Positions 1 to 6,246 of a stretch of 6,569 bases of DNA are shown piece after piece. Within the stretch, counting starts at the first letter, position 1. The number at the start of each line of letters is the position of its first letter. The stretch spans positions 1-6,569 of the forward strand of contig JALSSE010000452.1 in NCBI GenBank assembly GCA_026984415.1. The letters run 5' to 3'. A model generated the notes under the pieces. The model did not search any database and had not been told where the DNA came from. It saw nothing but the letters and a program-made list of their open reading frames with translations. This DNA is from Hydrogenothermaceae bacterium. Lineage in GTDB: Bacteria; Aquificota; Aquificae; Hydrogenothermales; Hydrogenothermaceae. The position numbers and the translations under genes were made by a program.

Positions 1-430
1 ACCAGGAAGGAAACAGTATATTTCCTAAAACGACACCAAAAGTCAGGTAATAAATAATCCAGTCTTTGTGGAATTTTTCAAAGGAAAATATTAGTATAGT
101 TAAAATAAAAAAACTGAAAACCATGAGAAAGAGTTTAATCAGTATAACAGAGCTAAATATTTCTGAAATTTTTTCTTTATTACTCTGATTCATTGATATT
201 TCTCTTGTTGCTGTAAGTTCAAATCCGTAATTTGTCAAAATCATGAAATATTCAACTGTTGCAACTGCAAAGGCAATTAACCCAAAATATTCAAATCCTA
301 AAACTCTAATAAGATAAGGAACTGTCAGTAAAGGTAAAATATAGTTTGCAACCTGAAGTATACTTAATGAAAGGAAATTTTCTAATAAAACTTTTCTGTT
401 TTTCAAAAATTTCTTTAAATTTATATACAT
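1..430 (-). CDS. Wzx-type polysaccharide flippase, N-terminal part (runs off window)
   Basis: The first 143 residues are in the window and the gene continues past position 1. Proteins of this MOP-superfamily group (polysaccharide biosynthesis proteins, RfbX/Wzx) flip lipid-linked oligosaccharides across the inner membrane. A short basic N-terminus is followed by [19 protein letters not shown] and VPYLIRVLG (about residues 17-45), then [20 protein letters not shown] (67-79) and GNILFPSW (136-143), all typical of the family. Four hydrophobic segments are visible, at about 18-41, 48-70, 92-116 and 123-141. ATG at 428-430 is chosen because the frame is open upstream only to a TAA near 482-484 and no other ATG, GTG or TTG lies between. 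No Shine-Dalgarno is evident; a TATAAT about ten bases upstream could give a very short leader. It follows the MNT/HEPN remnant on the same strand. The family is confident; the sugar substrate is unknown. Confidence 0.9.
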   Translation of the reverse strand, partial: MYINLKKFLKNRKVLLENFLSLSILQVANYILPLLTVPYLIRVLGFEYFGLIAFAVATVEYFMILTNYGFELTATREISMNQSNKEKISEIFSSVILIKLFLMVFSFFILTILIFSFEKFHKDWIIYYLTFGVVLGNILFPSW

Positions 431-530
431 TATTAGAATATTATAGTCTAAGCAAAAGTATAAAAGAAAGGAAAGTACAAGTTAAAGGCTTCAAATATTG
501 CTGAAAGAGATTTAGAAGAATTTTCTATTG
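431..530. other. Intergenic spacer between HEPN remnant and flippase
   Basis: This is 100 bp of AT-rich DNA. Apart from the TATAAT noted separately, I see no stem-loop with a T-run that would make a terminator, no repeat and no RNA gene. One minus-strand frame stays open for about 28 codons (from about 536 to 449), but it has no start codon and resembles nothing I recognise. Confidence 0.5.
440..445 (-). promoter_or_regulatory. Possible -10 box for the flippase gene
   Basis: On the minus strand a perfect TATAAT lies ten bases before the flippase ATG (428-430). A -35 element at the usual distance would fall near 463-468, where only a T-rich, poor match is seen. A start site about seven bases downstream would leave a leader of only a few bases, which fits the missing Shine-Dalgarno. 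In such AT-rich DNA a TATAAT can easily occur by chance. Confidence 0.3.
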
Positions 531-686
531 CTATTCATTTAATAATATTTTTATTTTTTGTTTTATTATAAATTCCATTTTTTCTATAAAATTTTCAGTT
601 TCTTTAATCAAAATTTCAATTTCATCTTTTTCAAAAAATGGATTAGGTGTATAGTCTGCTTCTTCCCTCAAGTTGTAAAGTTTCAT
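531..686 (-). pseudogene. Truncated HEPN-domain protein (C-terminal remnant, 51 codons)
   Basis: This short frame, ATG at 684-686 to TAG at 531-533, encodes a 51-residue peptide beginning MKLYNLREEADYTPNPFF, followed by an acidic/lysine-rich amphipathic helix. LYxLREEADY followed by a glutamate-rich last helix matches the C-terminal third of HEPN proteins of the COG1895 type, which pair with minimal nucleotidyltransferases and are usually about 120-140 residues. The N-terminal helices, including the RNase motif (R, four to six residues, H) and the usual YYAxFH segment, are absent. Only three bases separate this ATG from the MNT stop, so they cannot be hidden in between. The frame is the same as that of the MNT gene (TGA ATA ATG). 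The simplest reading is an internal deletion that destroyed the toxin. The only purine-rich stretch upstream is about 18 bases away, so translation may be poor. A functional mini-protein is possible but less likely. Confidence 0.72.
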
Positions 687-689
687 TAT

Positions 690-1040
690 TCAAACAGGTA
701 AACCTTCTGATTTTATATTTTCATAATATAAAGACCCTTTAAAAAGATTTGATTTTTCATATTTTTCTTCACTAATAATAACTAATCCAAAAACTACATC
801 ATATTTTAATTCTACTTCTGTGGCCATCTCAATTATTTTATATTTCAATTCTCTGGTAAGATTTCTAATAACAACTAAAAGGTCTATATCACTTTCATTA
901 GCAAAGCTACCTTTAACTTTTGAGCCATAAAATATAATTTTAGCGTCTGGAGTTAATTTTAAAATTTCTTCTTTTAACTCGTAAATTGCCTTTATTTCTA
1001 TATTTGTAAGAAATGTAAAAATATCTTTTTTCTTCTTCAT
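690..1040 (-). CDS. Minimal nucleotidyltransferase (MNT family), orphan antitoxin candidate
   Basis: This 116-residue protein has the polymerase-beta-like nucleotidyltransferase fold signature: FYGSKVKGSFANESDIDLLVV at about 37-57, with G39-S40 and metal-binding D51 and D53, and a likely third acidic residue at D81 (LKYDVVFG). The length and the ending (YYENIKSEGLPV) match complete family members, so it is not visibly truncated. MNT proteins are usually encoded beside a HEPN RNase. In studied MNT/HEPN pairs of the HepT/MntA kind, the MNT adds AMP to the HEPN toxin and neutralises it. Here the adjoining HEPN is only a C-terminal remnant, so the MNT may now be an orphan. A good ribosome binding site (AGAGG, about eight bases before ATG) precedes it. 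It starts 72 bp after mraY on the same strand. It could also modify another substrate; the family call is firm and the role is inferred. Confidence 0.88.
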   Translation of the reverse strand: MKKKKDIFTFLTNIEIKAIYELKEEILKLTPDAKIIFYGSKVKGSFANESDIDLLVVIRNLTRELKYKIIEMATEVELKYDVVFGLVIISEEKYEKSNLFKGSLYYENIKSEGLPV

Positions 1041-1112
1041 AAATTTATCCTCTTGAATACTTTAATTTAAATATATGCAATACCACTTAAATTTCCCAGA
1101 AAATGGATTAAT
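1041..1112. promoter_or_regulatory. mraY-MNT spacer with a 7-bp inverted repeat
   Basis: The 72-bp gap holds AATTTAA at 1064-1070 and its inverted copy TTAAATT at 1087-1093, 16 bp apart, just upstream of the MNT ribosome binding site (AGAGG on the minus strand, about 1048-1053). The spacing would suit a dimeric repressor site or a weak hairpin, as expected if the toxin-antitoxin pair once had its own control. The repeat is all A/T and could be chance. I see no convincing -35/-10 pair and no terminator for mraY. Confidence 0.3.
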
Positions 1113-2174
1113 TTATCTGATTTTTAATGTAGATAAGGCAATAATTGCAAGAAGAATAGAAATAATCCACACCCTCACAACGATTTTAGGTTCTGGAATT
1201 CCCAATTTTTCAAAATGGTGGTGGATTGGTGCCATTAAAAATATCCTTTTTCCACCTGTTGCTTTAAAATACGCAACCTGTAAAATAACTGACAATGTTT
1301 CAACAACAAAAATTCCTCCAACTATTGCAAGGGCAATCTCCTGTTTTGTTATGATTGCCACAGTTCCTAATACTGCCCCAATAGATAGGGAACCTGCATC
1401 ACCCATAAAAATCTCTGCTGGGAAAGAGTTAAACCATAAAAACCCAAGACCTGCCCCTAATAAAGCCATGAGAAATACAGTTAATTCTCCACTTCCCTGT
1501 ATATAGGCAATTTTCAGATAATTTGCTAAAACAGAGTTACCTGCAAGGTATGCAAAAAAAGCAAATGCAGCAGCTGAAATCATCGATGGTCCTATCGCAA
1601 GCCCATCTAATCCATCTGTAAGATTTACTGCATTTGAAGTTGCTACAATTATAAAAATCATAAAGAAAAGATAAAAAACCCCCAAATCTATATGTAAATC
1701 TTTAAAAAATGGAACGTACAAAATCGTATTAAATTTTGGATAAAGATAAAGTATAGAAGATGCAATTGTTGCAAATAAGAGCTGAAGTAAAAACTTAATA
1801 CGTGAAGAAATACCCTTTTTCTTTACAAGTTTATTGTAATCGTCCCATCCTCCAATAACAGCAAAAGATACAAGAACAAAAAGAGTAATCCATATGTAAA
1901 TATTATCTAACCTGCACCACAATAAAGAGGATATAAGAAGTGGAACAATTATCAGAATTCCGCCCATAGTTGGAACATATTTTTTCTGTGTATGTTCTGT
2001 ATAAGCCCTTACATATCCTCCTTCTTTCCTCTGAATAACCCTCAACCTTCTAATTAAGTAAGGTCCAAAAATAAGAGCAAGGGCAAAAGATGTTATTAAT
2101 GCGTAAAAGGCTCTGAAAGTTATGTATTTAAATATGTTTATATCTAATATTTCATAAAGTAAGTGATACAGCAT
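1113..2174 (-). CDS. mraY: Phospho-N-acetylmuramoyl-pentapeptide-transferase MraY
   Basis: MraY transfers phospho-MurNAc-pentapeptide from its UDP carrier to undecaprenyl phosphate, making lipid I, the first membrane step of peptidoglycan synthesis (EC 2.7.8.13). The 353-residue length is normal. The N-terminus (INIFKYITFRAFYALITSF) and PTMGG at 68-72 are typical. The aspartates of the active site are visible: D111-D112 in GGWDDYNK, NAVNLTDGLDGLA at 181-193, and D259 in FMGDAGSLSIG. The family signature APIHHHFEKLG lies at 315-325. About ten hydrophobic segments fit an integral inner-membrane protein. The start at 2172-2174 aligns with known MraY N-termini. The nearest Shine-Dalgarno (GAGGT) overlaps the upstream stop codon and is rather far, about a dozen bases away. 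It is 15 bp downstream of the SPOUT gene; no other cell-wall genes are in the window, so it is separated from a classical dcw cluster here. Confidence 0.97.
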   Translation of the reverse strand: MLYHLLYEILDINIFKYITFRAFYALITSFALALIFGPYLIRRLRVIQRKEGGYVRAYTEHTQKKYVPTMGGILIIVPLLISSLLWCRLDNIYIWITLFVLVSFAVIGGWDDYNKLVKKKGISSRIKFLLQLLFATIASSILYLYPKFNTILYVPFFKDLHIDLGVFYLFFMIFIIVATSNAVNLTDGLDGLAIGPSMISAAAFAFFAYLAGNSVLANYLKIAYIQGSGELTVFLMALLGAGLGFLWFNSFPAEIFMGDAGSLSIGAVLGTVAIITKQEIALAIVGGIFVVETLSVILQVAYFKATGGKRIFLMAPIHHHFEKLGIPEPKIVVRVWIISILLAIIALSTLKIR

Positions 2175-2189
2175 TCTTCGAAACTACCT

Positions 2190-2759
2190 CTACCTGTTGA
2201 CCGAAAACAGTCTGTCTAAGATTATTGCTGAAGCATTTCTGACTGATAAATGGTTGTACTTACCGGGTCCTAAAATTGGTTCTAAAACGTAATCACAGCT
2301 TTTAACTAATTCTTCAGGCATTCCCCAGCCTGTACCCATAAGGATTAAAAATATATCGTCTTTTTTATCTAAAATTTTTTTCATTTCTGAATAGGAAACT
2401 GTCTGTTCGTATTTTTTTGCAGAGGTTGAAATAAGTTTAGGCTCTTTTCCTGTTTCTTTTTTTATAGAATCAATCACATCTGTAAGGGAATCTGATAACC
2501 TTACAAGACTTCCTGCTTCTGCCCTTCTTGGATTAAATTTACTTCCATACCCTTCAGTCCAGTATTTAATCTGTTCTCTAATTACAAATTGCTGGGCTTC
2601 TAAAGGCTGTATGATGTAATAACCACCTAATTCATATGTTCTTGCAGGTCTCGCAATATCGTGAAAATCCAAAGTTGTAAATGACGTTACCACCCATTTT
2701 CCATCTTTGTTAACTGCTGGATAATGCACAACCGAAATAAAAACGTGGCTATTTTCCAT
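2190..2759 (-). CDS. TM1570-type SPOUT RNA methyltransferase (Pfam SAM_MT_RNA family)
   Basis: This 189-residue protein matches the family of predicted SAM-dependent RNA methyltransferases typified by Thermotoga TM1570, which has a trefoil-knot (SPOUT) fold. Visible family signatures are VHYPAVNKDG at 11-20, LDFHDIARPARTY at 30-42 followed by GGYYIIQPLEAQ, SLVRLSDSL at 84-92, STSAKK at 111-116, the glycine loop GTGWGM at 142-147, and GPGKYNHLSVRNASAIILDRL at 164-184. The last two are expected to form the knotted SAM pocket. The RNA target is not established to my knowledge. In several bacteria a homologous domain is fused to, or encoded beside, TrmD, but here it stands between cimA and mraY. 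It starts 19 bp after cimA with a plausible GGGGT ribosome binding site about six bases from ATG, consistent with co-transcription. The family call is confident; the substrate is unknown. Confidence 0.9.
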   Translation of the reverse strand: MENSHVFISVVHYPAVNKDGKWVVTSFTTLDFHDIARPARTYELGGYYIIQPLEAQQFVIREQIKYWTEGYGSKFNPRRAEAGSLVRLSDSLTDVIDSIKKETGKEPKLISTSAKKYEQTVSYSEMKKILDKKDDIFLILMGTGWGMPEELVKSCDYVLEPILGPGKYNHLSVRNASAIILDRLFSVNR

Positions 2760-2778
2760 TAACTACCCCATTATTTTA

Positions 2779-4356
2779 TTAAACGTTGTCTTTTACTAAC
2801 TTGTAAATAAAACTGTCAACAACTGCCTGCCATGATGCCTCAATAATGTTTTCAGAAACACCAACAGTTCCCCATTTTTTTTCTTTGTCTTTACTTTCAA
2901 CTAAAACCCTTATTTTAGCTGCTGTCCCTGCACTTTCATTAACTATTCTTACTTTGTAATCTATCAGTTCTACTTCTGCTAAAGATGGGTACTGGTTTAT
3001 TAATGCCTTTTTCAATGCTTTGTCTAATGCATTAACAGGACCATGTCCAAGGGAAGCTGTATGTTCTAATTCGTCATTGACTTCAATCCTAACTGTTGCC
3101 TCTGAAATAGGGATTTTGTCTGTTTTTCTTTTTACTATTAAAGTTCTGTATGCAATCAGGTCAAAATAATCTTTTAATGTTCCCAAATGTTTTCTTATTA
3201 ACAGTTCTAAAGATGCTTCCGCTGCTTCAAAATGATAACCGTAGTTTTCAAGTTCTTTTATCTCCTGAATTAAATCTGTAATTCTTGGGTCTTTTTCGTC
3301 TATTTCAATACCAATTTCTTTTGCTTTGTATATGATATTACTTTTACCTGCAAGGTCAGAAACAAGAACTTTTCTTTTATTTCCAACTTCTTCAGGTAGT
3401 ATATGTTCGTAGCTTCTCGGATTTTTCAAAACTGCCGAAGCATGAACTCCACCTTTATGGGCAAAAGCACTATCCCCAACGTAAGGCATATTTTTAGGTA
3501 CTGGCATATTTACAATATCAGCAACAAAGTTAGAAACTTCTTTTAATTTTTTCAAATTTTCTTTAGGTACAGTTTCGTACCCTAATTTTAAAGAAAGGTT
3601 TGGAATTATTGAACATAAATTTGCGTTTCCGCACCTTTCACCAAATCCGTTTATTGTTCCGTGTATCTGTTTTGCTCCACCTTTCAAAACGGCAGTTATA
3701 GAGTTCCATACTGCTGTATCTGAATCGTTGTGGGCGTGTATTCCTAATTTTGCTTTTATTCCAGATTTATTAACTGCTTCAAATATTTCTTCTATTTCGT
3801 TAGGTAAAGTTCCGCCGTTTGTATCACATAAAACAATAAAGTCTGCTCCACCTTCTTCAGCAGCTTTAATAGCTTTAATAGCATACTCTGGATTGTCTTT
3901 ATATCCATCAAAAAAATGTTCTGCGTCAAAAATAACTTCATCAACGTGTTTTTTTAGATAATCAACGCTATCAAAAATCATTTCTAAATTCTTTTCTAAT
4001 GTTGTTTTTAATGCCTCTGTAACGTGTAAATCCCAAGTTTTTCCAAAAATTGTAACTACTGGAGTTTCAGCACCTAATAAATCCTGTATTTGGGGGTCAT
4101 CTTCAACTTTTAGGTAAGCCCTTCTTGTTGAACCGAATGCCGTTATTTTTGTATTTTTTGTATTCCATTTTTTTACTTCCATAAAAAAAGCCATATCTTT
4201 TGGGTTTGAACCTGGCCAGCCACCTTCAATATAATGGACTCCAAAATCAATTAATTTTTCAGCAATACGTAGTTTGTCCTCTACAGATACGCTTATACCT
4301 TCTGCCTGTGTTCCATCTCTTAAGGTTGTATCGTATATTAAAACTTTTTTGTCCAT
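2779..4356 (-). CDS. cimA: (R)-citramalate synthase CimA
   Basis: CimA condenses pyruvate with acetyl-CoA to give (R)-citramalate, the entry into the threonine-independent route to 2-oxobutyrate and isoleucine. At 525 residues it has the usual length of the long bacterial CimA group. The N-terminal TIM barrel (about 1-280) begins [13 protein letters not shown], with catalytic/metal residues R13 and D14. [11 protein letters not shown] at 44-54, which is typical of citramalate rather than isopropylmalate synthases, follows, and then the metal-binding H207-A-H209-N-D and [12 protein letters not shown] at 236-247. [18 protein letters not shown] lies in the linker region near 300, and the C-terminal LeuA-type regulatory/dimer domain (about 390-525) includes [16 protein letters not shown]. 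This domain is where isoleucine feedback inhibition acts in related enzymes. A GGAG ribosome binding site seven bases before ATG supports the start. It is the first gene of a compact unit with the SPOUT gene and mraY. A 2-isopropylmalate or homocitrate synthase is less likely given the [11 protein letters not shown] signature. Confidence 0.94.
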   Translation of the reverse strand: MDKKVLIYDTTLRDGTQAEGISVSVEDKLRIAEKLIDFGVHYIEGGWPGSNPKDMAFFMEVKKWNTKNTKITAFGSTRRAYLKVEDDPQIQDLLGAETPVVTIFGKTWDLHVTEALKTTLEKNLEMIFDSVDYLKKHVDEVIFDAEHFFDGYKDNPEYAIKAIKAAEEGGADFIVLCDTNGGTLPNEIEEIFEAVNKSGIKAKLGIHAHNDSDTAVWNSITAVLKGGAKQIHGTINGFGERCGNANLCSIIPNLSLKLGYETVPKENLKKLKEVSNFVADIVNMPVPKNMPYVGDSAFAHKGGVHASAVLKNPRSYEHILPEEVGNKRKVLVSDLAGKSNIIYKAKEIGIEIDEKDPRITDLIQEIKELENYGYHFEAAEASLELLIRKHLGTLKDYFDLIAYRTLIVKRKTDKIPISEATVRIEVNDELEHTASLGHGPVNALDKALKKALINQYPSLAEVELIDYKVRIVNESAGTAAKIRVLVESKDKEKKWGTVGVSENIIEASWQAVVDSFIYKLVKDNV

Positions 4357-4450
4357 TTCTTGTCTCCGTAAAGTAATTCTTAATATTTTATCAATTTAAG
4401 AGATAAATTTTTTAAGATTATAATTTAGTTCCAAGAAATTGAATTTCACG
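4357..4450 (-). promoter_or_regulatory. hisF-cimA intergenic region: possible promoter and imperfect hairpin
   Basis: This is the longest gap inside the core genes (94 bp) and a likely place for transcription of cimA to start. On the minus strand a TATAAT occupies 4422-4417, with a weak TTCAAT 15 bp upstream (4443-4438). Downstream is an imperfect inverted repeat: CTTAA, four bases, TTTATC, a nine-base loop, GATAAA, three bases, TTAAG, spanning about 4416-4379. It lies in what would be the cimA leader, about 20 bases before the GGAG ribosome binding site. It has almost no G/C pairs and no T-run after it, so it is not a good terminator. I recognise no known riboswitch or T-box. Confidence 0.35.
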
Positions 4451-5209
4451 TTAAATTCTGACTGGAATGTTGTTCTCTTCTAAGTATTCTTTAACTTCCT
4501 GTATGGTCAGTTCTTTAAAGTGGAATAAAGAGGCTGCAAGGGCTGCATCTGCTTTTCCTTCTTTGAATGCGTCAAGGAAATGTTGCTTGTTTCCAGCTCC
4601 ACCTGAAGCAATTACTGGAATGTGAACAGTTTCACTTATTGCCCTTGTTAGGTTTATATCATAACCAGATTTCGTTCCATCTTTATCCATTGAGGTAAGG
4701 AGTATTTCACCTGCTCCTAAATCCTCAACTGCCTTTGCCCATTCAATAGCGTCTATTCCTGTGGCTGTCCTTCCACCGTGTATATAAACTTCCCATTTAT
4801 CCTTTCCAACCTGTTTTGCGTCTATTGCAACAACAATTGTAGAAGAACCAAATCTGTTTGCAGCTTCTTCAACTAAAATAGGTTCTTTAACAGCTGCTGT
4901 ATTTATTGAAACTTTATCGGCACCACTTTCAAGTAGTTTTCTAACATCTTCAAGTGTTCTTACACCTCCACCAACTGTAAGGGGCATAAAAACCGTTTCA
5001 GCAGTTTTTTTAACAACATCAAGTATAATATCCCTGTCTTCTGAAGATGCTGTTATGTCAAGGAAAACAAGCTCATCAGCTCCAGCTTCATCATAGGCTT
5101 TTGCTGCTTCAACAGGGTCTCCTGCATCAATCAGGTTAACAAAATTTACACCTTTTACAACTCTTCCTTTATTTACATCAAGGCAGGGAATAATTCTTTT
5201 TGCTAACAT
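4451..5209 (-). CDS. hisF: Imidazole glycerol phosphate synthase subunit HisF
   Basis: HisF is the cyclase subunit of imidazole glycerol phosphate synthase. With ammonia delivered by HisH it converts PRFAR to imidazole glycerol phosphate and AICAR in histidine synthesis. The 252-residue protein is full length and collinear with the well-studied Thermotoga HisF. The catalytic pair D11 ([16 protein letters not shown]) and D130 (VVAIDAK) are both present. LVFLDITAS at 47-55, TVGGGVRT at 78-85, DKVSINTAA at 98-106, [20 protein letters not shown] at 165-184 and VIASGGAG at 199-206 supply the phosphate-binding and barrel signatures. A strong ribosome binding site, TGAGGTGA, sits just before ATG. 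It follows the small Cys-rich gene by 18 bp and ends the upstream unit. No hisH or other his gene is in the window, so the histidine pathway appears dispersed in this genome. Confidence 0.97.
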   Translation of the reverse strand: MLAKRIIPCLDVNKGRVVKGVNFVNLIDAGDPVEAAKAYDEAGADELVFLDITASSEDRDIILDVVKKTAETVFMPLTVGGGVRTLEDVRKLLESGADKVSINTAAVKEPILVEEAANRFGSSTIVVAIDAKQVGKDKWEVYIHGGRTATGIDAIEWAKAVEDLGAGEILLTSMDKDGTKSGYDINLTRAISETVHIPVIASGGAGNKQHFLDAFKEGKADAALAASLFHFKELTIQEVKEYLEENNIPVRI

Positions 5210-5227
5210 CTTTCACCTCAATTTAAA

Positions 5228-5434
5228 TTAACTACAGCAGTCTGTCCTCATACATAAAGGACATAAAAACCAGTCTTTATTCATTTTTCCGTATTTATTG
5301 TAAAGTATACCCATTGCCCTTTCTTCTGTGAGTGTTATTTTTTCGCAGTCTAACTCTTTTAATCTAAAACACGTTGGTTTGTGGAGTTCCTTTTTGTCTT
5401 TACATAAGGTAAATATCAGTTCTTGATTTTCCAT
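5228..5434 (-). CDS. Small Cys-rich putative zinc-binding protein
   Basis: I do not recognise a named family for this 68-residue protein. Visible features are H18-K-P-T-C22 and C58-P-L-C61, giving an HxxxC ... CxxC set that could hold one zinc ion, plus C11, C30 and a C66-C67 pair near the C-terminus. The pattern HKPTC with a following RLK, a later TEERA helix and a terminal CPLC resembles the small metal-binding modules related to the Ada N-terminal domain, in which an HxPxC segment and a distal CxxC lie on either side of a short helix. That resemblance is by eye and not proven. Its ATG (5432-5434) directly follows the TAG of the TOPRIM gene with no intervening base, and its ribosome binding site (AGAGG) lies inside that gene's last codons, so translational coupling is likely. 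Gene reality is supported by spacing on both sides. Function is unknown; nucleic-acid work with the TOPRIM partner is an inference. Confidence 0.8.
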   Translation of the reverse strand: MENQELIFTLCKDKKELHKPTCFRLKELDCEKITLTEERAMGILYNKYGKMNKDWFLCPLCMRTDCCS

Positions 5435-5782
5435 CTAAACCTCTGGTAAATCTTCCACTTCTTCAATATTTAAATTTTTTAGATATTCTCTGTAAGAAGA
5501 AATAGTTTTTACTCCTTCTTTTTCTAACATATCTTTAAACTTTTTAAATATCCTTTCTCCGTGTTTATCTAAATCAAAAAGTAATATAGCATTATTATAG
5601 TGGTCTGCAATGTCTTCAAGAACATCGTAATAACGACGACCTTTTAAGTCCATAACATTTCTTATGCCAAGTTTGAATAATTTTTCTTTGTCCCTTTTTC
5701 CTTCTACCAGAATTATGGTTTCTGGGTTTCTGTCTTCTTCTTTTAACTTATTTATCCAGTCTTCGTAGGATTCAAATTCCAT
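5435..5782 (-). CDS. Stand-alone small TOPRIM-domain protein
   Basis: This 115-residue protein is essentially one TOPRIM domain, the metal-binding fold of DnaG-type primases, topoisomerases, RecR, OLD nucleases and RNase M5. The first motif is TIILVEGKRDKEKLFKLGI (22-40) with the invariant glutamate E27. The second is AILLFDLDKHGERIFKKF (65-82) with D70 and D72 as the DxD pair. A conserved-looking R98 in SSYREYLK and an acidic C-terminal tail (EEVEDLPEV) follow. The size and VEGKRD/DLDKHG motifs are like the small stand-alone TOPRIM proteins common in archaea and thermophiles (UPF0292-like) and the RNase M5 catalytic domain. All catalytic acids are present, so it may be an active nuclease or nucleotidyl-transfer enzyme, but the substrate is unknown. 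A ribosome binding site (AGGG, five to six bases before ATG) supports the start. It lies 14 bp after the cytochrome gene and abuts the zinc-protein gene. Confidence 0.87.
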   Translation of the reverse strand: MEFESYEDWINKLKEEDRNPETIILVEGKRDKEKLFKLGIRNVMDLKGRRYYDVLEDIADHYNNAILLFDLDKHGERIFKKFKDMLEKEGVKTISSYREYLKNLNIEEVEDLPEV

Positions 5783-5796
5783 TCAAACCCTGAAAT

Positions 5797-6237
5797 TTAC
5801 ATATGTTTTTTTGCCATAGGGAAATCTTCCCACTTTGTATTAAAGCTATCGTAAAGCCATTCTGCTACAGCTTTTTTCTCTTTATCGGACAGTTTTTTAC
5901 CGATTGGAGGCATAACCCCTAACAGTTTTAATGCAGGAGGAAGACATTTTGCCTCTTCTTTTGAAGGGTTTGTTATGTAGTCAACCACAAAATTTATAAA
6001 ATCGCTTTTTTCTGGATAAAAGTGTTTTACCCTTGCTGAAACTTCTGCAAATGGAGGAGCTTTAATAGGTGGTTTCTTTCCCTGTTTAACCAGTGCTTCC
6101 ATCTTTTTCATCTTTTCCATTGGAACACTTTGAACATGACATTCAGAGCAGTGTTTTTTATAAACCTGAAAACCGTCAGCTCCATAACTATTTATAGAAA
6201 TTCCTAATACTGCCAGTCCTAACAAGATTTTTTTCAT
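5797..6237 (-). CDS. Periplasmic monohaem cytochrome c
   Basis: A 146-residue class I-like c-type cytochrome. The N-terminus is a classic Sec signal peptide (MKKILLGLAVLGISINSYGA, cleavage likely after A20). Right after it, VYKKHCSECHVQ (25-36) contains the single haem-attachment motif C30-S-E-C33-H34, H34 being the proximal ligand. The distal methionine is most likely M109 in LLGVMPPIGKKLSDKEKKAVAEWLYD, with the typical C-terminal helix after it. M40, M43, M46 and M141 are less likely ligands. The insert between haem motif and distal ligand is basic and proline-rich, and an extra cysteine, C98, lies near the ligand loop. It is presumably a soluble electron carrier in the periplasm; partner enzymes are not shown. 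Its Shine-Dalgarno (GAGGTTGA) overlaps the mqnD stop codon, with a 9-bp gap, so the two genes are probably co-transcribed. The cytochrome call is firm; the specific redox role is unknown. Confidence 0.92.
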   Translation of the reverse strand: MKKILLGLAVLGISINSYGADGFQVYKKHCSECHVQSVPMEKMKKMEALVKQGKKPPIKAPPFAEVSARVKHFYPEKSDFINFVVDYITNPSKEEAKCLPPALKLLGVMPPIGKKLSDKEKKAVAEWLYDSFNTKWEDFPMAKKHM

Positions 6238-6246
6238 TTTTCAACC

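Noticed and set aside
449..536. Short open stretch on the minus strand after the HEPN remnant, reading [16 protein letters not shown]
   Set aside because: About 28 codons without a start codon or ribosome binding site, and no family resemblance I can support; treated as spacer.
1075..1506. Plus-strand open frame of 143 codons
   Set aside because: It lies almost wholly antisense to mraY, which is fully supported by motifs; its translation resembles no family and it has no ribosome binding site.
3728..3961. Plus-strand open frame of 77 codons
   Set aside because: It is antisense to the cimA catalytic domain and is explained by that gene's codon use.
2779..4356. 2-isopropylmalate synthase (leuA) as the identity of the 525-residue protein
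   Set aside because: [11 protein letters not shown] and the overall length and spacing fit the long bacterial citramalate synthase group better.
4379..4450. Rho-independent terminator after hisF
   Set aside because: The inverted repeat has almost no G/C pairs and no following T-run on the transcribed strand.
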